This document shows, piece after piece, positions 24,599 to 37,200 of a DNA stretch of 64,000 nucleotides. A program made the position numbers and the translations under genes. The DNA comes from Wuchereria bancrofti (Eukaryota > Nematoda > Chromadorea > Rhabditida > Onchocercidae). Within the stretch, counting starts at the first letter, position 1. The number at the start of each line of letters is the position of its first letter. The stretch spans positions 2,108,001-2,172,000 of the forward strand of contig SSBO01000008.1 in the NCBI GenBank assembly GCA_005281725.1, read 5' to 3'. The notes beneath the pieces are model-generated. The model saw only the letters and a list, made by a program, of their open reading frames with translations. It was not told where the DNA came from and did no database searches.

Positions 24599-27500
24599 TT
24601 AAATTATTTCAGGTGATAAAAGAGACAAAAGCTCAGCTTCGGATTATTATATTTGATTAGAGAAATACTTTCTTGAAGTCTTCCTAGAATTCAAGAATTT
24701 ATTCCTTTTTTTTTATTAAATCCATCTAAATCATTTGCATTATCAATTTCGATCTCACTTCAACTCTTTTTCAATTTCTATAATCTTTTTATGACATTTT
24801 CAGACATTTCTTTTTGCTTAATCTTCCATAACTGATTGATGATATCATAAATTAAAATAATCTTCTCTTTTGATTTTTATAATTTAGAAAGGAAAGAAAT
24901 ACAAAAACATTTAGGCCTGAAATTTTATGATGAATTTATAACAGAGATGAAATGATTCGCATTACTGGAATTTTCATTTCATTTTCAACAATGCATTAAA
25001 ATATTTTCTATCCTTTTTAATACTAATTAAGATTTAGAAAGATTCACAAATAACCCATAATTTTTATCAAATCTAAACTTTCCATATTGCTTTCATATTA
25101 AAATTTAATTCATAGATTTCAGGTAATTAATGTTGAAACAACGACAAATTATTAAAAATGGCCAGAATCAATTCTAGATCAAGCCTTTTTGATTCAAAAA
25201 AAGCAATAATCACTTTATTTTTATTTTATAATACAGAGTATTTCTTTAGTTTTTGCTATTTTACAATTAAATTAAAATCTAGAAAAGTGAAATAGAAATG
25301 ATTAGAGCTAATCTGAATATTGTAATTTTGATTTTTCTTTTTAATTTTAATTTTAACTCATTTATTTCTTCACTGGTTTAACCTATATATCTGACAATAT
25401 CATAAGTTGTTGAAATTTTACAATCCATTGCATACGTCTAAGAATTCCGTGTATTCAATTGATAACGTTTTACGTAATTTACTGGTAAAGATTGATAACA
25501 GTAACACCAATTTATGTTTTATTAATAAGGTATATCTTTACGTTTTTCATAAAACAGTTTCGCAAATATTAAAATGTAAATGAAAAAATTACTGTCAACT
25601 GATAGCAGTATTGTTACACCTTTTACTCTCGTTGTCATCAGTTACTCTCAAAAATTTTTTATTAAAAAATTGGCATTTTTTTAAAGAAAAGAAAAAATGT
25701 AAGTATTTTTTGAAAAGGAAATTAGACAGAATTCATATCTGTTCAAATTTGATTATATTCTAAAAATTTTGGTTTATTGTTCACTCAATAGTTATTGGTA
25801 GAAGTGTTATATCAATATACAGCGTCTGTGACTATGAAATTTCAAATGAACTTTCAAGCCAATTAAAATTTCTATCCAAAGTGTAAATTATGAAAAGGTT
25901 CGCACATATTTGTCTGTAATTATGATTGAAAAGCATACAAATATAAAAAAAATGAGAAAAGACTTATTTAAAAATAAAAAAAAAAAGAGCTACAAAAAGT
26001 CTGCGTTCATTTCAAATCTGAAGTTGCAATTTTAAATTCTCAAAGAAAAAAAAAAAACTTGATTCAATTAACAATAAGTTAACAGTAGTTGAAACACAGA
26101 AATTTTTGGTTAATTTTTGAAAAAAAAAACTGTTCATAAATTTGTAAAAGATTATAACAAAAAGAAAAAAAAGACATAAAAATTTTCATTTTCATCCTTA
26201 CTCTTATCAAATTTAATTATTTGGGATATTTAGTGTAAAAATTTATCGCTAAAGTAAAATTTATGTAGGATCATCATTTCGTTCTATTTATTCGCAATTA
26301 AATAATATGCGAAAACTGATATGATAATGATGCAATTATCATTGATGTATTACTAATAATATAATAATAGAGAAATATGCAAAAAATAAGTTCAAAGTTT
26401 ATCAACTTTCTCACATTCTTTTATCGGATCGAACTTCAACTAACTAACAAATATACTTTTCTGTTATCAATTTTACATGAAGCTTTTTTCACTTTTTTTA
26501 CTAATTCCTTTTTCTCACGGAAATCAATAATTCCTTTCTGTTTTTTTTTTTGATAGCTATAGCATTTTACGATAAAAAATTTCCCTCATTTTTACGCCTA
26601 AAGGAATGGATTAAGGCTTTTTTTTCCCTTTATTATAACTTGGTAGCAAATGAAAGGAAAGAGAAAAAGGTTATTCACAAAGTTTGAGAATTATTTCATT
26701 TAAGAATACATTCAAGAAAATTCTTCTTCAATCATTATTAAAAGCCTTTTCATTAAATTTAGCTAATGATCGTACTCTCTCTTCATTGACACTTATTCAC
26801 TAATACTTTTCTTCCTACTTTTGTTTTATTATGAAAAAGATACAATTGATTAATAATCTCTGATGTATTAGTCTGAGACAAGGAAATGTTAGAATAAGAT
26901 AGCGATTAATTTTTTAAGTTATTCAATTTCTTTCTTACTAAGACTAATGACTAAGCATTTTTCAAAAAAAAAAAAAATTATAAAAATATAAATCTATGAA
27001 ATTTTATTATTTAACTATAACATGACTAACCTCTAATTTCTCATTTTCAACTTTTAATGAGATCTAAGGAATAGATTTGTATAATTATTGAATTTAGCAT
27101 ATCATCGGAAAGTATTGTTTAGAGGTGTCTGTATGCTTAGAAAATTTAGCACAGAGGTAATTTTACTATAAAAAGATTTACGATGTCAGTGGTTGAATTC
27201 ATTTTATTTATTTCATTCATTGATTAAACTATCCAAAATTTGATTTGTCTAAGTAAATTTTCTAATTTACATCAAATAATTTTTAAGCTTTATTTAGACA
27301 TCAAAAATCCTACATGTCGTCAAGGTATCGAATTAAATGAATAATGAAAATTTTGTTGTTTTAATGCTTCTTATTCAATTTATTGACGTTGTATGGTTCG
27401 AATAGAATGTCGTCAGAATAAGTAATTTTTTTCATTCTTATTGCTATCAATTAAATATCATAAAAATGAACATTTCATTCATTGTTTGCTTATCCTAAAA

Positions 27501-27829
27501 ATTAACAATTGATTTCCTTTTAAGCATCTTTTTTTGCATTGTTAAATTAAAAATTTGAATTATCTTATGAATGTCATTTTTACTTTTCTTTTTCCTTCTT
27601 TTTTTTTTTTTTTTATAACTTATACTTGATTCTGACGAAAGAAAAAAAAAAACCATTCCTATTTTTCAGGTTGATAAGAAGAAATTGATTTTAAACGACA
27701 ATTTTCAATTTAATCATATTCACTTGTTTCAATAGAAATTCCAATCAAAATTTAACAAATCAAAATTCAATTAATTGATACTAATTTTGCAAAATAATTA
27801 ATTATTATCGATAAATTACGGTGAATAAA

Positions 27830-29758
27830 ATGTTCCATGCTTGTATTGCTATATTTATATTAATTATGGTTATTTGTACTTGTACAGTATTGGCTATAAT
27901 CGATTTGAATAATTATAACTTTGGTTTATACATCATATTGCTTTGCATTGTAGGTAATGGTCACAATTTTTTTTTTTAAAAAAAAAAATGTCAATTTAAA
28001 ATTTTAAAAATTAAGAAAAAGAATAAGAAAATAAGAAAAATTGTTTAATTTAATTGATGAAAAAAAATATAAAATTTGGTAAAAATGATTAATTTAAATT
28101 TCAATAGTTATAGCATTGTATTTTCCAATTTTTGAGAGAAATAATTTTTCGATTATTTCTTGCTTATACTTACTTCCTATTAAATTTACACATAATCTTT
28201 AATTACTACAAGAAGAAATAATTATGATAATATTTCCAAAAATTTCATTCAATATAAATGATTTCAATTTTTAGAAAAAAATTTTTTTTTTTTAGGTATA
28301 ATGATTGCTTGTGCCTTTTGTATTACTAATCCGAATGCATGCAAAAATCCTTCTTGGTATGCCAGATTTTGTTTACTACTTCAGGTATACTAATATTTTC
28401 AAATTACTAACTTAGAATATTTTTGTTGAGGAATAAAAAAATATTTGAATAAAATTGATTATAATTAATTGAAAGTAATGAAGATGAAATTCACAGCTTA
28501 AGAATTCATAAATTTAAATCTTTTTTTTTTTTTTTTTTTTTTTCTTAGGAATTACATCCCGAACATTTATATCGTAATTCTGCATCTTCAAATATAAATG
28601 AAACATTTTCAACATCTGGATGTGCGGTAGACAATAATACGACACATCGATTCAGGTAATATATAATTTGCTAGTTAAGGTAAAATTAGAAAGGTAAGAA
28701 AGAAAAATAAAAATTTTATTTCAAATTGATATGTAAGAGATAAATTATAATTCAAACTGTAAGCTTTTAAATAAATTTTACTTTAGAAACAACAGTACAT
28801 TTTACTTTTATTTTATCTAATTTTAATTTTTGATTAGCAAATAATTTGTTTATTTGTCATGCAGAGAAATTTAGCATTTTAGCAACAATTTTTTCATAAT
28901 TCAATTTTATTTAAATATCTTTTTTAGGAATGGAAATCAAGCAGCAATTGCGATGTTAACGCCAGCAGTTCATATTATGCATCATGTTTGGAAAGGTATG
29001 GCATGGATAACTGAAGATATTAGCGAAGAAGAAAGAGTTACAAACTTTCGAACGGTATATTTTATACTAAATCTATTCTATTTAAAAAGAAAAAATAATA
29101 ACAAATAGTAATTTTTTGAGAAAAAAAGACCAAAGTTCCGAGTAATTTCAATTTTTGAATTAAAATTTCAAATAAATTAAAAAATGAGAATAGTTGAGAG
29201 GACCTTACGGAAGAATTTATATAGTTCTATTTGAGATATAATGTCAGTTTAAAAAATTGTTTTATAAACTAATCAAAAATCTAATTACAAAAATATTATT
29301 TGCAAAATGTAAGTGCAAAAATTAACTTTTCCAAATGCTTTATAATCACACAAATTAATTGCCCATTCATTATAAGTATATGTATACATCATTTCCTGTG
29401 ATATATCAAGCGAATGAATGTAGTTTAAGAGAATTATCAACTATCACCAAATCAAATGAGAATTACTAATCTGTAATTCAGGGAGAATCTTTATCAATTC
29501 TCTATCCTTTGAAATGAATGTTTGCACCAGAAACTGTTGTGTGGATTTTTTGATTTATTTTTGTCAAAACATAAAACATTTTTTACATCTAACACTTACA
29601 TTTCACGAAGTTTTTTGTTGATGTTTAAGAATTTATAGCAGCTTTACAAAGAAATATTTCTAAACATTGTTTAAGCTTGCACATTTTTCCAGCCATCAAT
29701 TTCGACACGAGAAGATTCAACTAGCGAATGGGATCCTAAAAATGATGTAATTTTATGA
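27830..29758 (+). CDS. Small two-pass membrane protein, unrecognised
   Basis: Five exons: 27830-27953, 28296-28384, 28549-28655, 28928-29054, 29693-29758. All phases close, giving 170 aa. Two hydrophobic segments lie near the N-terminus (FHACIAIFILIMVICTCTV, about residues 2-23; FGLYIILLCIVGGIMIACAF, about 31-50). A Cys-containing loop (NPNACKNPSWYARFC) and a polar region with potential N-glycosylation sites (NETF, NNTT) follow. The C-terminal part is hydrophilic, includes AVHIMHHVWKGMAW and an acidic ITEDISEEERV stretch, and ends in an acidic Ser/Thr-rich tail. I do not recognise a family; a nematode-restricted protein is my inference. The last exon is separated by about 640 bp and is the least certain, though it has a clean TTCCAG acceptor and stays in frame. 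Confidence 0.65.
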
Positions 29759-31265
29759 TGATTACTCCCTCGAATTTCCGCTCGTTTACTATTTTCAAAT
29801 AACTGCTCAGTGATTTGATGGCCAACCGAAAATTGAAACTTCATAGCAAATGAAAGCCAAAGACTGGAATTTAAAAGCCTTGGACCCAACTATTTAATCT
29901 CATATCCTTGTAATATAAGCTTGAAAGTGATACGAAGAAAACAGGCACACAAGATTTTTAATTACACACTGTAAATTTACAAAATGAAAAGTGGGAAGTC
30001 ACGAAATTGCTTTTGCCATGGTAACAGTTGAAACGATAAAATATGAAACAATTACGAATAACTTGAGAGCTGTGTAACACAAAAGAATTATCAAAAAGAA
30101 TCATAGGTAATATTATGAAGTAGACATTGAACAGAAAATTTAACATCAATCAAAGATGAAATTTCAAATTCAAAAGATCGATTTCACCAAGCGAAAATTT
30201 TTACAATTAGCCGTAGATTTAGCATTTTTACCGAAGGCACAAGTTAGATGTGGATTAATACACTTAAGAGATGCGTTTATTGATCAAATAAAATCGAAAT
30301 TTTGAGTTAAGTCATCAGGAAAATATTTGAAAAGATTCCAAGTTCGATTTACTCAGTACATTTTACAGTATTGAAAACATTATTCAGTACATTTTACAGT
30401 ATTAAAAACGTCTTGACACTATTGAAAACCCATAAGTCTTTGGTGATCTTTCGATAAACATAGAATGAATGGATCGAAAAGCGAAGCAAACCCATTTCAT
30501 GATACCGCGATAAGAGAAAAGAACACTGTTTTTATTGCAAGCTTGATATCCCAAACATTAATCCACAAATTCAATAACTTTTCACTTCTTCCTGGAAGAA
30601 TTTGAATTCGGAACTAATCAGAACATTACTTCTTTAGATGATCATGCCAGGTCTTGCATGTTATTACTATGGTGAGAATGATGGCAGCAAATTGGGAAAA
30701 ATCAGCGAAATTGGTTTAAAATTTCACTCAGTTGAAAGCTCAAACAAAATATTTTCAAACTTCAGTAGCTTGACAGTTCAACATGAACTTTCAAAAATCA
30801 AAACAAGAAACTATTATTTCCTATTATATTTTAGAATGCTGCAATAAAATGAGAATAGTGACTAACGGCTGAAAAACTAAACTTCCAAATCACTCAAAGT
30901 TTTTTTGAATTAAAGGTTTTGAATTACTCAAATCAAATTTCCTACTTGTTCGATTCCACATCTGGACGTTGAGCAGGAAATGAAATTACTGCTTGTCGTG
31001 AACGTAATCGTGTTGCTATGCTACTCTGGATAAAAATTCAGTGCAATAAGCTATTGATTAAAAAAATTTCCTCAATAGATCGTACCACGAGTACTATTTT
31101 AATAATAAAAGAACTATTTCGAGTTTGACAAATTATTTAATCTTTTGCAAAACCTTTGAAGGAATTGAAATGTACGATTCAAAACGGATAATGGATATAG
31201 ATGGGATAAAATGGCAAAATCAAGCAATACCACTGTGCTATATCTAAGATCGAAATTCCAAAATC
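29759..31265. other. Convergent intergenic interval
   Basis: Lies between the 3' ends of the membrane-protein gene (+) and PDS5 (-). No exon could be supported; short open frames here lack splice or homology support. A near-duplicate ATTCAGTACATTTTACAGTA occurs twice around 30350-30400. Confidence 0.45.
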
Positions 31266-34200
31266 TTAAAAACCAACCGTGTCTGGCACTATTTCTGTCC
31301 GAGCTTTTTCACCTAATCTCTTCAGACTTTGAGCACTGCTCAACTTTTTTGTATTACCACATTTATCGCCATTTCTTTTACCCACTTTCCGCAATTTCTT
31401 AGTTGTCACAACTTTAGTATCATTCTGGTCCTTATGTACAACGTCATTATTTTCACTGCCGGTCACGATTGTTCGACGTCTCTTGGTTGCGACGATGGGT
31501 GTTGAACTTGTAAATAGCGGTTGACGAGTAGTAGCAGTTTTCACCTTAAAAAAAATGCAAATTTTATATGAATTCTGGGATTTTCCCTGAAACTTTTTCA
31601 TCGAAATGTCAGTACTTCAATTAAGCTTTTTTTTGGAAACAAAAGTTCCGAAATTTTGAAGTGGAACAACAGTGGTGTACTTCAAATTGATGAACGACAA
31701 ACGTGAACTGGACGAATTGGTGAGTAGTCGCAATCTTCTAATGAACCACGAATATGATCATCCTTGTTGCTAGGATTTGCTTCCGACGTTCCAGGTTTGT
31801 TCTCATCATTCAAGCTTTTCAGTGTAGTTGGTATCTCCATTTCCTCTCTCTCTCCCATCAACATTTTCAAAGGTGATGAAGCCTAAAGCCAATAAACTAA
31901 AAGAAAATTATTACCAATATGATTGATTTTCACTAACAAGACAGCCCGAGCCTAAGAAAAAATCATTTGAGGCATAAAATTAAGTAGTTGTCAAGCATCA
32001 CGAAAATGATAAAAAAAAAAGACAAATACCTCCATCTCCAAATCCCAACTGCCACCACTACTTATTTAAAAATTTTTCTCTAAAACTGACTTTTTTCATT
32101 CATTTTTCGCTTATGCTAAAAATATTTATGACCAGATCATTTCTGCAAAAATATTTTTTAAATAAAGTATAAAATTTCTAAGCTGTTTACTAAAACAATA
32201 TTTGAGGAAAAAAGGGAAATATTAAGCTTTACCTGCTGTAGCTTTTCTTCCTCAGAAACAAGCTTTGGATGTTTAACGACAATTTCATCAATTTCATTGC
32301 TGACAGAAAAATCATTCACCTGAGCCTTACGATTTCGATTACTTTGTTTCTTATTAACTGCTCTGAAAGTCGCACTATCTGAACACTCCAAAAAAAGTGA
32401 ACAAAGAGATACGTTTAATCTCCAAATACTTGAAGATCGTATGGAATTAAGATTTGTCGACATGTAAGTAATGGAATTCTAAAAATTGAAACTCCAAATA
32501 ATACCTTTTACTGCCAACTTTCAGGACACTGGATACCTTTGTAGATTGCTTTGAATTATTTGTTAAAGAATGTCGTACAAGTGACTTAGTCGTTGCTTTC
32601 GTCTTATCAGTTTTCTGATGCTTTGTGTTTGTTTTCATTTCTTTGACAAATGATGCTGGCACGTATACTTTGGTATTAGCCTTTAAAATTTACATAACTA
32701 AATGTCATTTTCTTAAAGGAAAAGCGTCAAATTTTTGCAAAAATAATTACAACTTCACTGGCATATTTACTTTGAACCGGAGCAGAAAGTATTTTTGTCT
32801 TTTTCGTCTATTTATTTTTTAATTTTTGATATTTTTTTCTTTTTCTAACTTTTAATAATAAAAGCCAATGGTGAGAAAAGTGATATATTTGATGCAATAC
32901 AAACTATATTTTCTAAAAAAATATGATAACTATTTGAAAACTTACTTTTCCCATATTCAAAAAAAATCTTTTACTCAGCAGTGGTTTAACTTCAATATCT
33001 TTCACTAAAATTTTCACACGGTAAGACATTAACAACATTCCAATATCACACAATGCCCATATTTTCTAAAAACAAGTGAATGAAAAAGATGCCTTGATAG
33101 AATATTCAGACATTCTAACACCTCTATCCCGAAAGTATTTAACGAACACATAAATTAGACAGAAATCACAAAACAATTCTAAAAAATCCACGTGAAATCA
33201 ATAAAATACAACCTCATTTTTTTGTTGCAGCTCTTCCCTTGAGCAGCTCTGCAACTTTGAGTCTGTGCTGTTCTTTACTGTCTGCAAAATTAAATTTACA
33301 CAAAAGTTAACAATTCAATGACCCGATGAACTTGACGGTTTAATATTAAAATTGCTTAAATCTAAAATCTTTGTTAATAATTGAAAAATACCTGGAATAT
33401 GTTATAAATAAATTCCAAACTACCCGGTTCTTTCCTCGCATTGAAAATTCCCAATAAGAACCAAATAGATCTATAAAAAAAGCGGTTAAAAGTAAATGTA
33501 ACATCCTATAAATTTACAGAACTTGATGACTTCAGAAAACATTAGGAACCTAAATTTGAAAATTAAGCTACTGATAAAATCAAGACTCACTCAGTCAACC
33601 GTCGTAATTCAGGTTCACATTTAATCGACTCAAATGATGGAAGCTTTGCAAGTATGTAAACTGCGTACGCAAGGCAATATTCAGGCTGATAATATGGTGC
33701 GAAATCTAAAACGCAAGGTAAAATAATGTACATGGTTTAAATAATCCAATAAAGGTATGGTTTAAACTCTTACTCCTTGCAAGTTTCAATTTTTTCAACA
33801 ACAAAATGACAAATCAAATTACCTTTTATTTTTAACCTTTCCATGTATTTTCGTCTTTTTGTTATATTCGCATCTACTAGAACACGCATTTTATTTTGGA
33901 AATCGACATCATCATATAAAGTAACAAGTGCAAACAGCCCCAAGTATTCAACGTGTAGCTGAAGGGCCATCAAGTGTTTGTTAAGTTTACCAAAAAATCG
34001 GTGTCGCATTTCAGATTCTTCATCCTGAAAACTATGGCAGCTCATTTTGCATTGAAACCCTGTGCTCAACCAAAAAATGCTCACATCCATGTTAAAATCG
34101 TAAAAGTGCTCAGAAAATTGAAATCTTGAGAAACCAAACATCAAATTTGCAAAATGGAAGTAAACTTGATAGTAATAAATTTCCCTTTTTCTCTGAATGA

Positions 34201-37200
34201 CATATAGTATTTTAGTTAGAAGATTTAAAACTTACATAACCAAGTGCAGAGAGTGTGACCAAATCATCAGCGGTAACAAATTTAGCGTATCGTGGTTTTG
34301 TTGCAAGTTTTAACATTGAACTTCCTGCCAATATGCGAAATTCAGCCATATGAGTTCGACTATAATGAATACATAATCAATATTCTACTTTCGAAATCAA
34401 AATTGCTATAATTAATATTTACTGAAATTTTTTGGCATCAGCGAAGATATAGTTTAAGTACAAAGAATTTTATGCTTGTCTGTTTCAGTTTGATCATCAT
34501 AGCTAAACCAATGAAATTTAAAAAAAAAAACATGATTTTTTTATATTTCAACACAAATATTATGGAAGATATCCATACATATTCATATCTGAAGCACTGT
34601 CTCAGCGAGGATTAGCATCTCATAACCAGTTATTGGATTAAAGTGGAATCTAAAAAAATTAACTTACCTACATGGTTTTTCGAAGATATCTCCTTTTGTC
34701 TCCAACAAAGTGGTGTACAGTTTCAGAAGGTTTTTGGCTACTGGTTCAACATTACACTCCGAAAATTGCGCTACGGATACCAAAAAATTGGCGACAAATT
34801 TCAGACAGTGCTTCTCAAATAATTTAGTTGAGATTTAGAAATAGTAGGATCAAAACTAAGACGAATATTTCAATTGAAAAATGGAACAATAAAGATTAAA
34901 TATAACTTATTTCCAGCTTTAAGAAATTAATCCACCTTGATCTCTACATAAATTTCATCGCAACAGTTATCAGCATTGTTCTCTTGACTAAAAATTGTAT
35001 TGTCACTACTTCGGTCAAGCAATAAATCCATTATTTTCGTCTGAAAAAGTTTTCATTTACACTCTTTAATTTATTCGTAATCCTATTTATAATTCACCGA
35101 CTTGAGAAAAATTGAAAAATGTGTGAAATGACAAACTTTAAGTATTTCAAGAAGCTCCTCGCAAAACTGTGCAGCATCGACTTCTACACAAGAGCCTAGT
35201 GCTTTGAGTGCTGTACAGCACTGTGGATTAGATGCCGAAATATGCGATAAAGAATCCTAAAAGCAAATCAGCACTAATGGACACATAATTCTGGCTGACA
35301 AAATCAATTTCAGCTTATACAGCACCATCATTCTGAACGTGAATAAAGTTTAAAATATTTTAAATAAAAGTCAAAAATATCTGAGTAAATTTTATTTCTT
35401 CTGCAATACAAACTTTGCGTCCTCAGCTGTCGACTTTGGTAAGTTTAAAACTCACCTGAAATATAATTCCGAGCTTCGTTCGAGCTTGCTCAATGTTTAA
35501 TAACCTTGAAATACAGCGCACAGCATACTTCGCGGCGCGCGGAGTGCCATTCAAACTGATGTATTCGCAATATTTCACATATTTCTCAATCATATCTTCA
35601 GCTAAGAGTTCATGCTGTCTAATTTCAGTAGAAATCGCAATTACCAGGCCCAGCAAATTTTCTGCTAAAGAGTCAGAAAATAAGATTTGCTAAAAAAGAT
35701 CTCAATCTAGATTAGTGAGATTAGATACCCAGTTTGATTCCAAGCAAAACCCAAAAGTTTTAGGACTTGCTATTGAAATCAAAGTTGTAAAATTCAAAAA
35801 GTTTGCCCTTATCCAATGTCTCCATTGATATCATGAGTTCATCTTGCTCCTTCCAAAAAAAAAAAAAAACAAACTCTCAGAAAAATTTTCAATCTCGATC
35901 AGTTCTATTAGGCTTTCCAACGTAGACTCATTCACAAAGCAATGTGGATACGCATTTGCAACTATCTGCAAATAAAATAGTTTAGGATTACTAGCAACTT
36001 CATTTAAAGAGAAAAAATGAATATGAGAAAAATAGAAAATAGTTACGATGGAACACTTCATCATACTAATGCAGAAACATATTAAAATGGCAAGAAATAC
36101 CTTCAGAAGCTTAATTAATTTGTAGCAATGACTGGACTTATTACTACCGCTGCTGTCTTTAATTAACGTGATTACTATATCAAGCAACACTGAAACTGCG
36201 GTTCCATCAAACTGAAGCGGTGAACAACATTCAAACAAACATCTTATTGCATCCAAACATTCCACAGAAACTTTATGGTCTTTCAAACGTTGTAAAATTT
36301 CCAGCTGAAATGAATAAGTGAATTAACACGAGTTAACCAAAATAAAAAAATCACTTAACCAAAGCAGATAAATCTATCCTCTTCCGGCAAACGAGTTAGC
36401 TGATTGTACGCGAAATTAAAAAATATTGTATTCGACCTTTTTATATGCATTCGTAATCAAGAAATCCTCATGAAATTATGGAAATCAACAATGAATTTGA
36501 TTTAACCAAATAACTTACAATAGCTGACTCAACTTTTTGGCAAGTATATTCTTTTTCCGTAATATATTTCAACGATAATAATATCTGTTTGTCATTTGTC
36601 AAATGTGTCATAAACTGCCTGCAAAAACTGACATAAACCAACGTAATTAAACACAAAATTACGTAATTAAACGTAATTTTCAAGTAATTTTCTACATTAT
36701 TAAAGAAGCGAAAATTAGTTACCTGAAAAGAAGCGAAAACTTTGCTGGTTCAGAACTACACTCAACGATACCTCTAATAACATCATCGATTGTTTTCCCT
36801 TTTTGTGGCTCAACACTTTGCTCAATCAATTTTACCAGGTTACGTAAAAGTCGTCGTTGAAATGACTGCTTCATCAAAATCTGCTCCAAAGCTCTAAAAA
36901 TCTTAGAAATCTATGAAAAAAAAAAAAAAAAAAGATTTTCGCTGAATTATTAAGTCCTCAAAAATATTCCTCTCTTCTTATTACCACAGACAGAACAAAA
37001 GAAATTGTATATGCACAGTTAATGAATATAAAATCATTTCAACTAACTTCACACCATAGTTGTTCATATTCAGGAAAATATTAACCAGTATTCTCATACG
37101 TTTGCCTTCATCTAGTTTATACGGAATTAAATTGGAGACAAATATTTTCTCTATTAATAATCTGAAATAGTCCTTTTCTGGTATTGATATTATTTCTTAC

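Larger units (their letters stand above)
21970..27829. other. AT-rich gene desert
   Basis: About 5.9 kb with no exon-like frame on either strand. It holds many A or T runs, a (TGCA)n tract at 24574-24598, and a duplicated segment of about 100 bp (about 22055-22155 and 22365-22460). It could contain distal 5' exons or regulatory DNA of the membrane-protein gene that follows. Confidence 0.5.

Noticed and set aside
30638..30847. 69-codon plus-strand frame after the membrane-protein gene
   Set aside because: No splice-consistent link to the upstream gene and no recognisable motif.
35697..35757. Alternative PDS5 exon reading [13 protein letters not shown]
   Set aside because: It looks coding and has a GT donor, but using it breaks phase with the next exon. 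The human PDS5 alignment shows no room for it once METLDK joins ENLLGLV.
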